Shown here: positions 10,978-21,128 of the stretch, piece by piece | How the letters are laid out: each line of letters begins with the position of its first letter | How positions within the stretch are numbered: position 1 is the stretch's first letter | Assembly: GCF_026914185.1 (NCBI RefSeq) | Contig: NC_070559.1 | Location: forward strand, 5,182,001-5,246,000 | Direction: 5' to 3' | Length of the DNA stretch: 64,000 nt | Origin: Puccinia triticina | Lineage: Eukaryota > Basidiomycota > Pucciniomycetes > Pucciniales > Pucciniaceae | Position numbers and translations under genes: made by a program | Notes under the pieces: generated by a model | Databases searched by the model: none | What the model saw: the letters and a program-made list of their open reading frames with translations, nothing else | Told to the model about the DNA's origin: nothing

Positions 10978-11723
10978 GCTGTCAGATTTGGGTTGGGGTG
11001 TCCTGGCATGAGGTCAAGCAGCCCTTCAGGTCAGCCTGACCCTGCCCAGCCACCCGTCAGCTGTTCCTCCCAACCAGGAGGGCAGGCAGACCTAGTCCAA
11101 CCATGCCAACCTGTGCAAGGCATCATGGTCAGCCTGTCTTATGGGTCCAGCCATCTCACCTGCCCGGTGGGTCAGCATGGTTGGCTTGCCCTTGGGGTCC
11201 ACAACTGGTTGGCTGTCCTTGGAAGTGAGCTGACCTTCCCAAAATTAAGTCATCCAACCGCTCAATCTTTCCGTTGGCTGCCTGAAGGTCAGAAACTCAG
11301 TTAAAAAATTGATTTTTCAGAGACCACCAGTGGTCTGCCAAGCTTGCGAGCAGCTTGTACATAGAAAAGAGAGAAAAAAAAGAGATGGACCTATATTTGT
11401 GTCTTTTGAGCATTAAGGGGACAATCTGTGGTAAATACTGTGGGGGTATGTTAACAGAATGTTGAGTGGTGTGTGGTGAGACAGATCGGTCCGGGTATCC
11501 CAGCTTGAAGACCTGACGTCAGGGTATAATTCATGGTCTGGCCGCCGCAACATCCGCCTTGTGGACTTTTTCTGCATGAGCAGAAGGGCGGCTGACGTCA
11601 TCCAGGACGTCCGCCCGGCGCCTGACTGCATCCCTGGTGTGCGGGGGCGCTGCGAGGCCCCTCGGAGAGCACACAGTATCAAAGCCCGGCCAGCCAGCCC
11701 GAGCTCGCAAGTTGAACGGAAGG
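10978..11723. other. Intergenic region upstream of the 11.7-kb gene
   Basis: 10980-11260 holds diverged GGTCAGCC / GGCTGACC-like palindromic words similar in style to other hairpin arrays here. 11530-11723 becomes GC-rich and is probably promoter and 5' UTR of the following gene. No separate gene recognised. Confidence 0.4.
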
Positions 11724-13478
11724 ATGTCGAAAGAAGACCAGCAGCCATCCGCGAGCCGGCCGGGCCGCCAGCACACCCATCGCGCCTCCATGGCATCAAT
11801 CAGCTCGGACGCACCGCCGGGCTACTCGGACGAACCCTCGAGCTCGTCGGCTGCCGCCTGCGCGCAGCCTGCACCACCACCCGCCCCAAAGCCTGCGAAA
11901 GCCGGCGAGGGTCGGTCGCCGGCCGACTTGGAAGTCGGGCCGCCGCCTGATGACGCCCTGCCCCCCGATTTCTCGGTCTATCAAGCCTCGTACACGTCTG
12001 ACAAACTGGGGAATATTACTAGGTTTGAAGAGGGCACTATGTATCGTCGTTGTTCCAGCGGGCTGACATGTCCCCGATGGTTTTGTAGTCATGACCCGCA
12101 TCTCAACACGGATGGAGAGGCCCTGTGTCGGTTCATACTCTTGCATATATCTTCCCCGCCCGAGTTGATTGTGAAGCTGAGTGGAACTCATGAAGACTTG
12201 CGGACGGAGACGACGACTGAGTATGTGAACGGTGAGTGTTTGTTCCCCGGATGCTCATCAAGGATATTTGCTGAGCATGGCCTTCACTTCCGGACATGAC
12301 GCCTGGGGCCAATAGGACGGACGGAATACCGCACGCGAGAGCAGCGCCAGACAGTGACGGACTTCAGCTTCACGATGCAAGCGGCCTCCGAGCCTGCGCT
12401 CGACCACGGCGTCCGGCGGCTCTACATCGTGGGGGACGGCGAGGTGGTGGGCCGAGGCGGACAGCGCCGCGAGCGAGGGCGCTGGGAAAACGGGAAGGAT
12501 CTCGGCCTGTTGAGCCCGGCCGGGGCGGGCGGAGAGGAGGGCGCGGCTCTCCCGGGCAGAGGCAGAACTGGGGTCGGGTTCAGGGAGAGACGGAAGGCTG
12601 ACAGGATCGCTGATGAAACCAAGAGACTGGGGTACCCGCCCTTTGTGCGTAAGTGTGCTCCGCTGCGCGGCCGTGATGAGCAGCTGGCACGGTGTCTCTT
12701 GCTGTGGTCGCTGCACGATTCGCTGACTTGTCTCCCTCTTCTGCTGGCAGCCTCCTGGATGTTCCCGCGGGATGCGTTCTCCTGCGAGCCCAGCCGGCCG
12801 CCCGATCATCTGCTCGGCCCCGACTGGCGCGAGAAATGCTCGAGCTACTTGGACTCGGTGGTCCGGCGCGGCTACTATCGCTACCAGAAGCCGGGGCGCG
12901 AGGCGTCTGCGCAGGTGGAGCGAGAGCTGCGGCAATGGTGTGATGATTACTGTGCCAGTACCAAGTATCTGAAAGAGCTTCGGGTCGAGAAGGCCGTGTT
13001 TGGCTGGAACTTGGCCCTCTTGGAAGAAGGTGCGTCGTTCGATTGGCCCCACATTGGCTGCCCCCAACCAGCTATTGATCAAGCTATGTATCCCCATCCA
13101 GAGCTGCTCAAGCTGCTCAACTCGACGCCTCATCTGAGCTCGACGCACTTCTCGGTGGATTTCTACACGACCTCCTCGGAGATCATCGTGCGCCCGGTGA
13201 ACATGCTGTCGAAGCTCTTCAGCCTCTCGGGGCTGACCAAGTTCCTGCTGACGATCAGCCTGGTCTACCCGCTCCTCTGGCTCGTCCGTTTTCTCATCCT
13301 GGGTGCCGAGTACGATGTGGTGCGTGTGGGCTATCCGCTGGTGTGCTGGCACGAAGCGGGCGATAGCCTTGAGGGGCAGTTGGCGGGCCGGTCTGAGCTG
13401 GACTGGTTCGCGGACCACCATGGCCGCATCTCTCGCGCCTGTCAGCACTCGAAGGTTGGAAGTCTGGACCCCCACTAG
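11724..13478 (+). CDS. Conserved fungal protein of unknown function with one membrane segment
   Basis: Exons 11724-12231, 12355-12648, 12751-13029 and 13102-13478 splice to 1,458 nt (485 residues). The introns are 123, 102 and 72 bp. The last two are multiples of three and leave the genomic frame open, so an unspliced reading would wrongly include them. The protein starts MSKEDQQPSA with a disordered Pro/Ser/Ala-rich region (about 1-90), then FSVYQASYTSDKLGNI, HDPHLNTDGEALCRFI and GTHEDLRTETTTEYVN/VTDFSFTM. The middle has FVPSWMFPRDAF and RQWCDDYCAS. Near residues 405-430 a hydrophobic stretch (LTKFLLTISLVYPLLWLVRF) should be a membrane anchor. The pattern matches a widespread, uncharacterised fungal family with HLN.DGEAL and TDF.F motifs, recalled from general knowledge. 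No enzymatic motif is seen. CCR4 starts 278 bp downstream on the same strand. Confidence 0.85.
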
Positions 13479-13755
13479 GCTTTCTTCCGCTTTTCTCCTT
13501 GTGTATTGTGTTCTTCCCGTGCTCTGTTGTTGTTGTTGTATGTAATAATATATTTGCTGTCGGACAATCTAAGATGAGCCCAATGCCCGAAGCCAGTGTG
13601 TTACAGATTACTCACTGCTGTTGTGAGTTGGAGTGGGATGTCACAGGGGTGTTTGGTGTTTTTGTTCAGTCGGCTCGTTCGCTCGTCATCCGCCTCTCCT
13701 CTCCTGGCTGCTCTCCCCCTCCACCCACTCCTCCGCCGAACTGACTGGCCAAGCG

Positions 13756-13995
13756 ATGTATCACCCCACGAACGGCCATCTGCCCAACCCCAGCGGCGGC
13801 CCAGCACGATGGCAGTCCACCCAGCTCATCAAGCAGCTCTCCCACTACCCCCAGCCACAACCACCACAACCACCACAGCCACAGCCACCAGCAACCCACC
13901 ACCACCACCACCACCAGCAACAACAACAACAACAACACCACCAGCAACAACAACAACAACAACATCCACTCCACCCCCACCACGCTCATCACCAT

Positions 13996-14033
<38 letters not shown>

Positions 14034-15573
14034 CTCCTACCACCCTGCCGCCTCAGCTCAGAACCAGCAACAACAACAACACCCTCAGCAATCCATCTAC
14101 CAGCCAGGATCCCACCCCCCCTATCTCTCCTCACCCGCACCCGGCCACCCCCCCAACCCAAACAGTCTAGCCAGCCTCCACCAGCCCATCACCCAGCAAC
14201 CCCAGCCCAGCACTCTCCCAACCCCACTCACCCCCTCATGGGCAAAGCAGGTCCAGCATGCACAGATCTCCCGCGCCTCCAGTGCCGCCCACCACCATGC
14301 CCGCGCCGCACAGCTCCAGATCCGCGGCCAGGCATCCGCCGCACTCACCATCACCGACCCCAACCGGCCCCCCAAGCCAGTCATCCTCCACCACAACCCA
14401 GCCAGCACCACCAACACCAACCAGGGCCCCTCATCAAAGTATAGCGACCATCCCGACCCCCTCCGCCACCAGACCGTCCAGTCCATCATCGCCAGCAGCA
14501 GCAGCAGCAGCAGCAACAGCTCCTCCCAGAGCGACCCCACCCATCCCAGCAGCCCATCCGATACCAGTCTGACCAGCTCAACCGCCACCGCCAATGCCCA
14601 CAACGACCCCGCCGGCCCCCTCACCCCCAGCGCCCAGCCCAGCCGATCACCCGCAAACACCGCCTGGACGACCGTCGACATGGGCGGCCTCAAACTGAAA
14701 TCACTCTCCGAAGCCCTCTTCTCCTACCACTTCCTCACCACCCTCTACATCCCCCACAACTCCCTCACCTCGCTCTCCCCCTCCATCGCCCAGCTCAGCT
14801 CGCTCACCATCCTCGACGTCTCCTCCAACAAGCTCACCGCCCTCCCCCCCGAACTCGGCATGATCACCACCCTCCAGCACCTCTTCGTCTTCGACAACCA
14901 TCTCACCTCCCTCCCCCCCGAACTAGGCAGCCTCCACCAGCTCGAAGAACTCGGCGTCGAAGGAAACCCGCTGACGGACAGCCTGCTGAGCACCATCCAG
15001 AAGGAAGGCACCGCCTCCCTCGTCGCCTACCTCCGCGACTCCTGTCCCGTGCCCCTGCCCCCCTCCGAGCGGGACTGGATCACCATCGACGCCGACCTTG
15101 CCTCCTCCAGCCACAACGACCACCACCACCACCACCACCACCACCACCACGGCTACTCCCCGCCCCCGGAGACGTTCACGACGATGTGCTACAACATCCT
15201 CTGCGAACGGTATGCGACCGACCGGATGTACGGCTACACCCCCTCCTGGGCCCTCAACTGGGAGTACCGCAAGGACCTCATCCTCCAGGAACTCATGCAG
15301 TACGGCGCAGACATCATCTGTCTCCAGGAGGTCGACGTCGAGCAGTACGAGGACTTCTTCGTCCAGAGCCTCAAGGACCAGGGCTACGAGGGCGTCTTCT
15401 ACCCCAAATCGAGGGCCCGGACGATGGGCAGCGAAGAACGAAGACATGTGGATGGCTGTGCTACATTCTTCAAAACCTCCATGTAAGCACACCTTCCCTA
15501 ACTTGCCCTTACACACATCCACACACACACACTCACACTCACACACACACACACACTCACACACACACACACT

Positions 15574-15611
<38 letters not shown>

Positions 15612-16422
15612 CAGGTTTCAATTAATCGAGAGGGAATGCGTCGAGTTCAACCAAATCCCCATGAGATCGGAATCGCACAAGACAGAAGATATGTTCAACC
15701 GAGTGATGACCAAGGACAACATAGCGGTCATCGCGCTCCTCGAGCATCGCCAATCGGGCACCCGACAGATCGTTGCGAACGTACACATCCACTGGGACCC
15801 GGAGTTCCGAGACGTCAAGCTGATCCAGACGGCGATGCTGATGGACCAGATCTCGGAGATCTCGAGCCGGTTCGCACGGCTCCCGAAGCGGACGACCCTG
15901 AGCAACAACTACCGGGTGGCGCCGAGCTATGCGGACGGGAGCCAGATCCCGACGATCATCTGCGGGGACTTCAACTCGATCCCCCAGTCGGGCGTCTACG
16001 ACTACCTCTCCACCGGCCTCATCCCCCCCAGCCACCCCGACTTCTGCAGGAACAACTACGGCCCGTATACCCAGTACGGCATCAAACATGCCCTCAAGCT
16101 CAAGTCGGCCTACTCCAACCTCGACTCCAAGGAACTCCCGTTCACCAACTACACCCCCGGCTTCAAGGGCGTCATCGACTACATCTGGTACTCCACCGAA
16201 TCCCTCCAGGTCATCGGCCTCCTCGGCAAGATCGACGACGGCTATCTCAAGAAGGTCGTCGGCTTCCCGAACGCCCATTTCGCTAGCGACCATGTCCCCG
16301 TCCTGGCCGAATTCAAGGTCCGTCCATCCTCCTCCCTCCTCCTCCTCCTCCTCCGCCCCGCTCACTCATCCTCTCCTTTCCCTCCCCCTCTTCGAATACA
16401 GGTCAAGCCCGTCGCTAGTTAA
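13756..16422 (+). CDS. CCR4: CCR4-NOT deadenylase catalytic subunit Ccr4
   Basis: Exons 13756-15482, 15615-16317 and 16402-16422 total 2,451 nt (816 residues). The introns are 132 and 84 bp. The product is the poly(A)-specific exonuclease of the CCR4-NOT complex, which shortens mRNA tails. Residues 1-300 are low complexity, with long Gln and His runs from CAA, CAG and CAC repeats. Leucine-rich repeats follow at about 315-400 (LTILDVSSNKLTALPPELG), the surface known in yeast to bind Caf1. A second His tract lies at about 455-465. The EEP nuclease domain starts near 474 (TMCYNILCERYAT) and has the metal-binding Glu in CLQEVD, plus GDFNS and SDHVP near the end. All the expected catalytic motifs are present. 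The last exon encodes only six residues. The first intron is a CA/CT microsatellite. The start fits the GC-rich coding boundary, with no in-frame domain upstream. Confidence 0.95.
13855..14036 (+). repeat. Coding CAN trinucleotide repeats (poly-Gln/poly-His)
   Basis: Runs of CAC, CAA and CAG triplets encode mixed His/Gln tracts in the CCR4 N-terminus, including a CAG run of more than ten at about 13996-14030. Such tracts are prone to length change between isolates. Confidence 0.9.
15516..15612. repeat. CA/CT microsatellite in CCR4 intron 1
   Basis: An interrupted CA repeat with CT interruptions is followed by a short TA run ending at the splice acceptor at 15614. It fills most of the 132-bp intron. 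Confidence 0.95.
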
Positions 16423-18025
16423 TCGTCCACAAACCTGCCCTCGCCCCTGTCCCGAAGAACGAACGAACGAAAAAAAAAAGTGCATATTTCTCTGCGTTTG
16501 TGTTGCTTGAATGGAAGGCCCGAGGGGGGAAGGAGAGGCCGAGAGAGATCAAGAGAGACAGAGAGAGATAGACCGGGCTTAGATGAGAACACACTCGCCC
16601 GCGATATCTATTGGACTCTCTCACCCACCCCTCCTCTCTCCCTCGTCAACGCCCTCTCTTCCCCTCGTCTCTCTCCCTCCTCCTTCCTCTTTTTTGTCTC
16701 CCCTTGCTCCTCCTCCTTTGTCTGCCGGCCCGCCGTTCTCTCTCTCCTTGTTAGCCCCGCTTGCGCTGTTCTTCCGCCCCTCCGCTGTACTTGTGTCTCG
16801 CCTCCCGTCCGCTCTCGCCCGTCTCTTTCACAAGAAACTTACATATACACTCTTCGCCGCCGCCCCCAAAAGACACTCCCCTGGCTGGCCGCGCGCGCGC
16901 TGCGCCGGCCTGCGTCTCCCGCCCCAAAGACGCACGACGCGGGTGTGCGCAGTGGGCCTGGGGCACCGCTATCAATAGCCTTTCCATGGCTCTGTTGTGT
17001 TTTCACTCGTGTGTTGTGTGTTGTTTGTCTTGTGACTGTCTTGTCTTGTCTTTGATCCAAATGAAATATAAACTGAAATACAAATACGAAAGCATGCGTA
17101 CCTCTGCTTCTGAGCAAACGATTGCGTGGAACAGATAGGGGGATTCAAAGTGGGTGTCAGGTGCGCATGATGTGCAACTTCCATGCACCTGTGCAAATCG
17201 GTGTTCAAAGCTGTTCTTCAACACCACCCTTCAAAATAGCATTCAGCAGGGCTGGGAGGTGTAGAGCAATGTGGCGTGCATGTGATTTTGCAACTATTTG
17301 ATTGGTTTTCACGGATCGACTTGACCACCGACTTGCAAAAGTGCATGGAAGTTGCATCTGGCCAGCCTTGAAGCCCCCGCATATCTTGAGGCGGTTTGGG
17401 CCACACTCTGCAAAAGAAACCCTGCCTGTCCCCCTCCTTGCTGGCTTCCCTTTGCTCGTGTTCGGCATATCAGACAGGCCGGGCGGAAGGTCGATCAGCT
17501 GGCCAGGAGTGTGTCCGATGTACCCTGCGAGTGCCCACATAGGCAGCTCCAATCCCACAGGGAAGACGGGGAGGCTAGTGCGTTGGATCATAGTCTTGAC
17601 ACGCCAAGTTGAGGCCGGATGGCTTGCCTTAGCCTCCAGGAGTGCAGAACATCCTTCACAGAATGCAAGCAATCCTGAAAAGTTACTCATTCAGTTATCA
17701 TTCTTTTTTTTTTTTGGATGTGGGGAGGGCCTGTGCACCAGCCGGGATTTTGTGTCAAGCAACCAATTCTTGGGGACGGCGTCTGCCACGTAGGGATAGC
17801 ACTCCAGACCCAGGACCCTGCGCCAAGCTTGGACTTCCATTGGACTGGCAGGGCCGCCGGACACTCAGTGATAGGCAACAGAAGCTCTCCGGCTCACAAG
17901 GCGTGGGATGGATACCCCACAGCTCAGATGTGTGTCTGGAGGACCTCCCAGCAATCTGAAGCCCCCTGCAGAGCCAGAAAACCTTAATTTGTGCAAGGAA
18001 ATGTGGTCCCAGCTGGGGCTGCAGG
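16423..18025. other. CCR4 downstream region, no gene recognised
   Basis: 16430-16850 is pyrimidine-rich. A poly(A)-signal-like ATGAAATATAAAC lies near 17060. 17160-17370 contains an imperfect inverted repeat with arms around GTGCAACTTCCATGCAC and GTGCATGGAAGTTGCA. A 161-codon minus-strand frame (17205-17690) has no recognisable domain and spans this repeat, so I do not call it. Confidence 0.45.
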
Positions 18026-18422
18026 CAACAATGGGAAGTTACGTTATCTGTAACTAAAAGTAACGGATAACAAAACTTAATTGTTGCGCTAATGGCAACA
18101 ATGTTTCAGTTACGTTATTTTTATTATTTTTTTCCTGATTTATTAGACCCGTTACGTTATCCCCTGCACTTTAGGGGGATAACATGCGGATAACACGGGG
18201 TTTTTTGCCCATTTTACAGTGTTTTTGCGCCAGATAACCCAGTTAGCGCGTTCCTGGGGTTATTTTTTGCAGTATTGAGGGGGAAATCACCCTCTGTTAT
18301 GTTATTCAAATGTGCGCAAGCACATTCTACCAGATAGTGATAACGCGTTATCTGATAACGGTGGGAAGTTATGTTACAAAAATCCCTCTGGATAACATAA
18401 CATAAGTAACTTCCCATTGTTG
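18026..18422. mobile_element. 397-bp inverted-repeat element with 7-bp TSD
   Basis: The tips are CAACAATGGGAAGTTAC and the inverse GTAACTTCCCATTGTTG. They are flanked by CTGCAGG at 18019-18025 and 18423-18429. The interior is full of GTTAC/GATAAC words and has no coding capacity. The tip sequence and duplication length match the elements at 10494 and 54290, although the fill is different. Confidence 0.88.
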
Positions 18423-18429
18423 CTGCAGG

Positions 18430-20155
18430 GCCTGTTCCAGGGGCCCATATGCAAGCTCAACCACATTCATATATGGAAGAGCATATTTACATATGTGGGG
18501 GTTCACTTAAGTCTGATTTCAAAATCAGTCATCAAAACCATCACCTCCAGCTTTCCACTTGTCCTGAGATAGCCACAAGGTTCTGGTGGGCAGCTCCCCT
18601 TTGGAAGCAATTCACCATCCATAAACCTTGCTGAAGGCTGCATGAGCAGACAAAGCAGATTTTTGCCAACATGAACCTCCCCATTATGATAATCTGGGCA
18701 CTTAGGACTTGAGGTCTTATCTATCTGGTCCAAAAAAAAAACCCACAGCTGTTTTTACCTCATCAAACTGCACAAAAACCAATGGGAATATGTATTATTC
18801 AGAGAGAAAAATGTGTTGATTGCAATTTTCACCAGCAAATGATATTTGCTATGGAAATCTAGTATTTCAAATCTGTCATCCCAATGGTCATAAGGTCTTC
18901 CATTTTCTTTCCCGTAAGTTGCCTCAAGCTTTGTAGATTTTAACCACAATGTAGCAATACTTTATAACTGTAGGCAAAGATTGCACCCAAAATAATCAAT
19001 TGATCTCATTGATTATCTATCATGAATAGCCCCAGTGACCCAATTTATCCCCAGAATACTTAGGTACACTCTTCAAGGAGTCCTTCAGTTATTTCAGGCT
19101 TATCTTCGCCAAATTTAGCAGGATCAGGCCACCGGGCCAGCAAAAACTTCTACTCTAGTGAACCTGCAATGTTAATCAACATATGTGAATGGTCTGAGAA
19201 CCTACAACTTCAGTCAAACCCTCCTTTGGCAGCACATCCCTGCCTCTCAGTAACAAAACCCAATGATAGACGCAAAATGTATAAAGGTTTTTGAGATCCT
19301 CCAAGAAATACACACACAGAATCTGTACATTGAATGGTTTCTAAATAATTATCAATCTTAGGAGAAAGAAAAAGCTGCTGGATATCTGGTTACCCACATA
19401 AAAGCAGGGGAATTACAGGTTTCTGTCCATGCCCTTGGAATGACTGTGGAAACTAGCCTTCATTCTGAATCCCTGGTAGAGAAGAAACTTGGTGCTACCA
19501 AGGATTTAGTTATCCACCATAGTCTCCAGGAGGAGTAGCTGGACCCTCTGTTGGGCTACAACTTCTACAAAGCTGGACAAGATTTGAACCCAGGACGTTA
19601 GCATTATTTGCATCACATCCATGGGGTGGGGTCCTTCCTTGACAGTTTACCAGTCTACATCCACGGTGTTTGTTGGGATTTGGTCACATGTGCTAGTGCC
19701 GTCAACTGGATGCTGCACATGAATTGATTGCATTCATGACAGGCTTTCATGATTTATGATGACACAAAAAGCTTTGTATTCTCATTCTTTTGGTTGTTTT
19801 CAGAGCTGGGCTGATCAGAGTAGTCTGGAAAGTCATCTTCAGGTAACAGGCTTGCAAGTTGGAGAATGCTGATGAGAAGAGGAAGGTTCGAAGGGAATGA
19901 GATTGCTACGGTTTGGGCGTTGACCGCTTGGACGCTGACTGTTCAGGTGGAAATTGTCCAGTCAAGATCGCTGACACCGGGTACTCATCTGCGTTGAACC
20001 TAAATCCTCAGGGTCGCGGTGATTGCTATAAAACACCCTGTGAGATCGATAAGGCGCAGTGATCGGCATCGACATCAACTCTTGAGTCTGGTTGCAAAAG
20101 CCGGTGCGGTCGAGAACGCAAGCGTTTAGATATTCGGAGCGATGTGCCCAATTAC
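18430..20155. other. Intergenic, no gene recognised
   Basis: AT-rich, mostly without repeats. A TATAAAA at about 20028-20034 precedes a GC-richer segment containing the possible small frame at 20156. Confidence 0.4.
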
Positions 20156-20365
20156 ATGATTGACAAGATCCTACCGGTCGTTGTTGGCGTTCTCATCACG
20201 AGCGCCATCCGAGCAGGCAGCTCCGGTGATTGTTGGCGCCACTGGTGTCAAGAAATATTGGTCAAAAGCAAGCTGATTCATGAACAGCGCGACCAACATC
20301 AATCTCAACTTCAGATCCATCCTCCTTGCCGTTTAATCGCTTGCGTCTCGACTGGTTGGTTATAA
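20156..20365 (+). CDS. Hypothetical small protein, possibly secreted
   Basis: A 69-codon frame starts MIDKILPVVVGVLITSAIRA, which looks like a signal peptide, followed by a polar C-terminal part with three cysteines. A TATAAAA lies about 125 bp upstream. Codon content is GC-richer than the flanks. No family is recognised, no intron support exists, and the frame may simply be chance or part of a non-coding transcript upstream of the LIM-RhoGAP gene. Confidence 0.25.
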   Translation: MIDKILPVVVGVLITSAIRAGSSGDCWRHWCQEILVKSKLIHEQRDQHQSQLQIHPPCRLIACVSTGWL

Positions 20366-21128
20366 TTTATAACGGAGCAGAAAGATATTTAATTATTTGG
20401 TAGTCCTAGCTGAACACTCACAGCGAGATTAGATCAAAGGCCGTCTTGGCTGTTGTCGACAGCGGAAGGGGCTGACGCTGCTTCAAGGTCCTTCGCTGTG
20501 TCCCTGTGTTAGAGCTTCTTCTTTTCTTTCTTGAGTTAAGATGTCGTACAACGTAGGTCCAAGTTGGCCATACAAATTCGAGCTGGAGCTTGCGAGGACC
20601 TTTTGTACACACTCTCTCTTATACATACAAACGTGACCTTTTTTTGTCTTGCGGGTGTCTCTGTTGTGTAAAAAAGCTGGCTGTATACACATTTTCGAAG
20701 TGCCATGGCCGGCCATGTGGATGAACGGGCTTGGTTCTGATCACGGCAGAAAATGATGCAATGATCCTTGATCATGAGTCTGGACACATCCTTAGTATTA
20801 CAGCGGAGCAATCACAGTTGGTGTGTGAACTTGCGGTGATTTGATGTCTGGGAAACTGAGCTCGAGGAGTTAGGGTTCGGACGCGCGACTGGCTTGTTTT
20901 GTCCCGGGTCGACTGACTCGCGAGCAGGCGGCTGTATGACTTGCACCCATCCTATTCCAATACACTCTCGCCCCATATTTATTTATTTCACCTTGATCGA
21001 CACCCGAGACCTTCAACCCTTGTTGTCTCCCAAATTTTTCCGGTTCAAGAAGAAAAAACGAAGATCGACCAGACAGAGACGTTCGCAAAGAAGAAGGGTA
21101 GAAGGAGGAGGGATAATAGAAATATCAG
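20366..21128. other. Upstream region of the LIM-RhoGAP gene
   Basis: No supported gene. The final 150 bp are likely promoter and 5' UTR, with a purine-rich run (AAGAAGAAAAAACGAAG) just before the start codon at 21129. Confidence 0.4.

Noticed and set aside
12258..13475. 405-codon minus-strand frame
   Set aside because: Shadow of the GC-rich gene on the plus strand, with no recognisable domain. The plus-strand spliced protein has conserved motifs.
13666..16365. Several long minus-strand or alternate frames opposite CCR4 (125-366 codons)
   Set aside because: Low-complexity translations of CAN repeats and GC-rich CCR4 coding sequence in wrong frames.
17205..17690. 161-codon minus-strand frame
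   Set aside because: No recognisable domain, spans an inverted repeat, and lies in the 3' region of CCR4. It could be chance.
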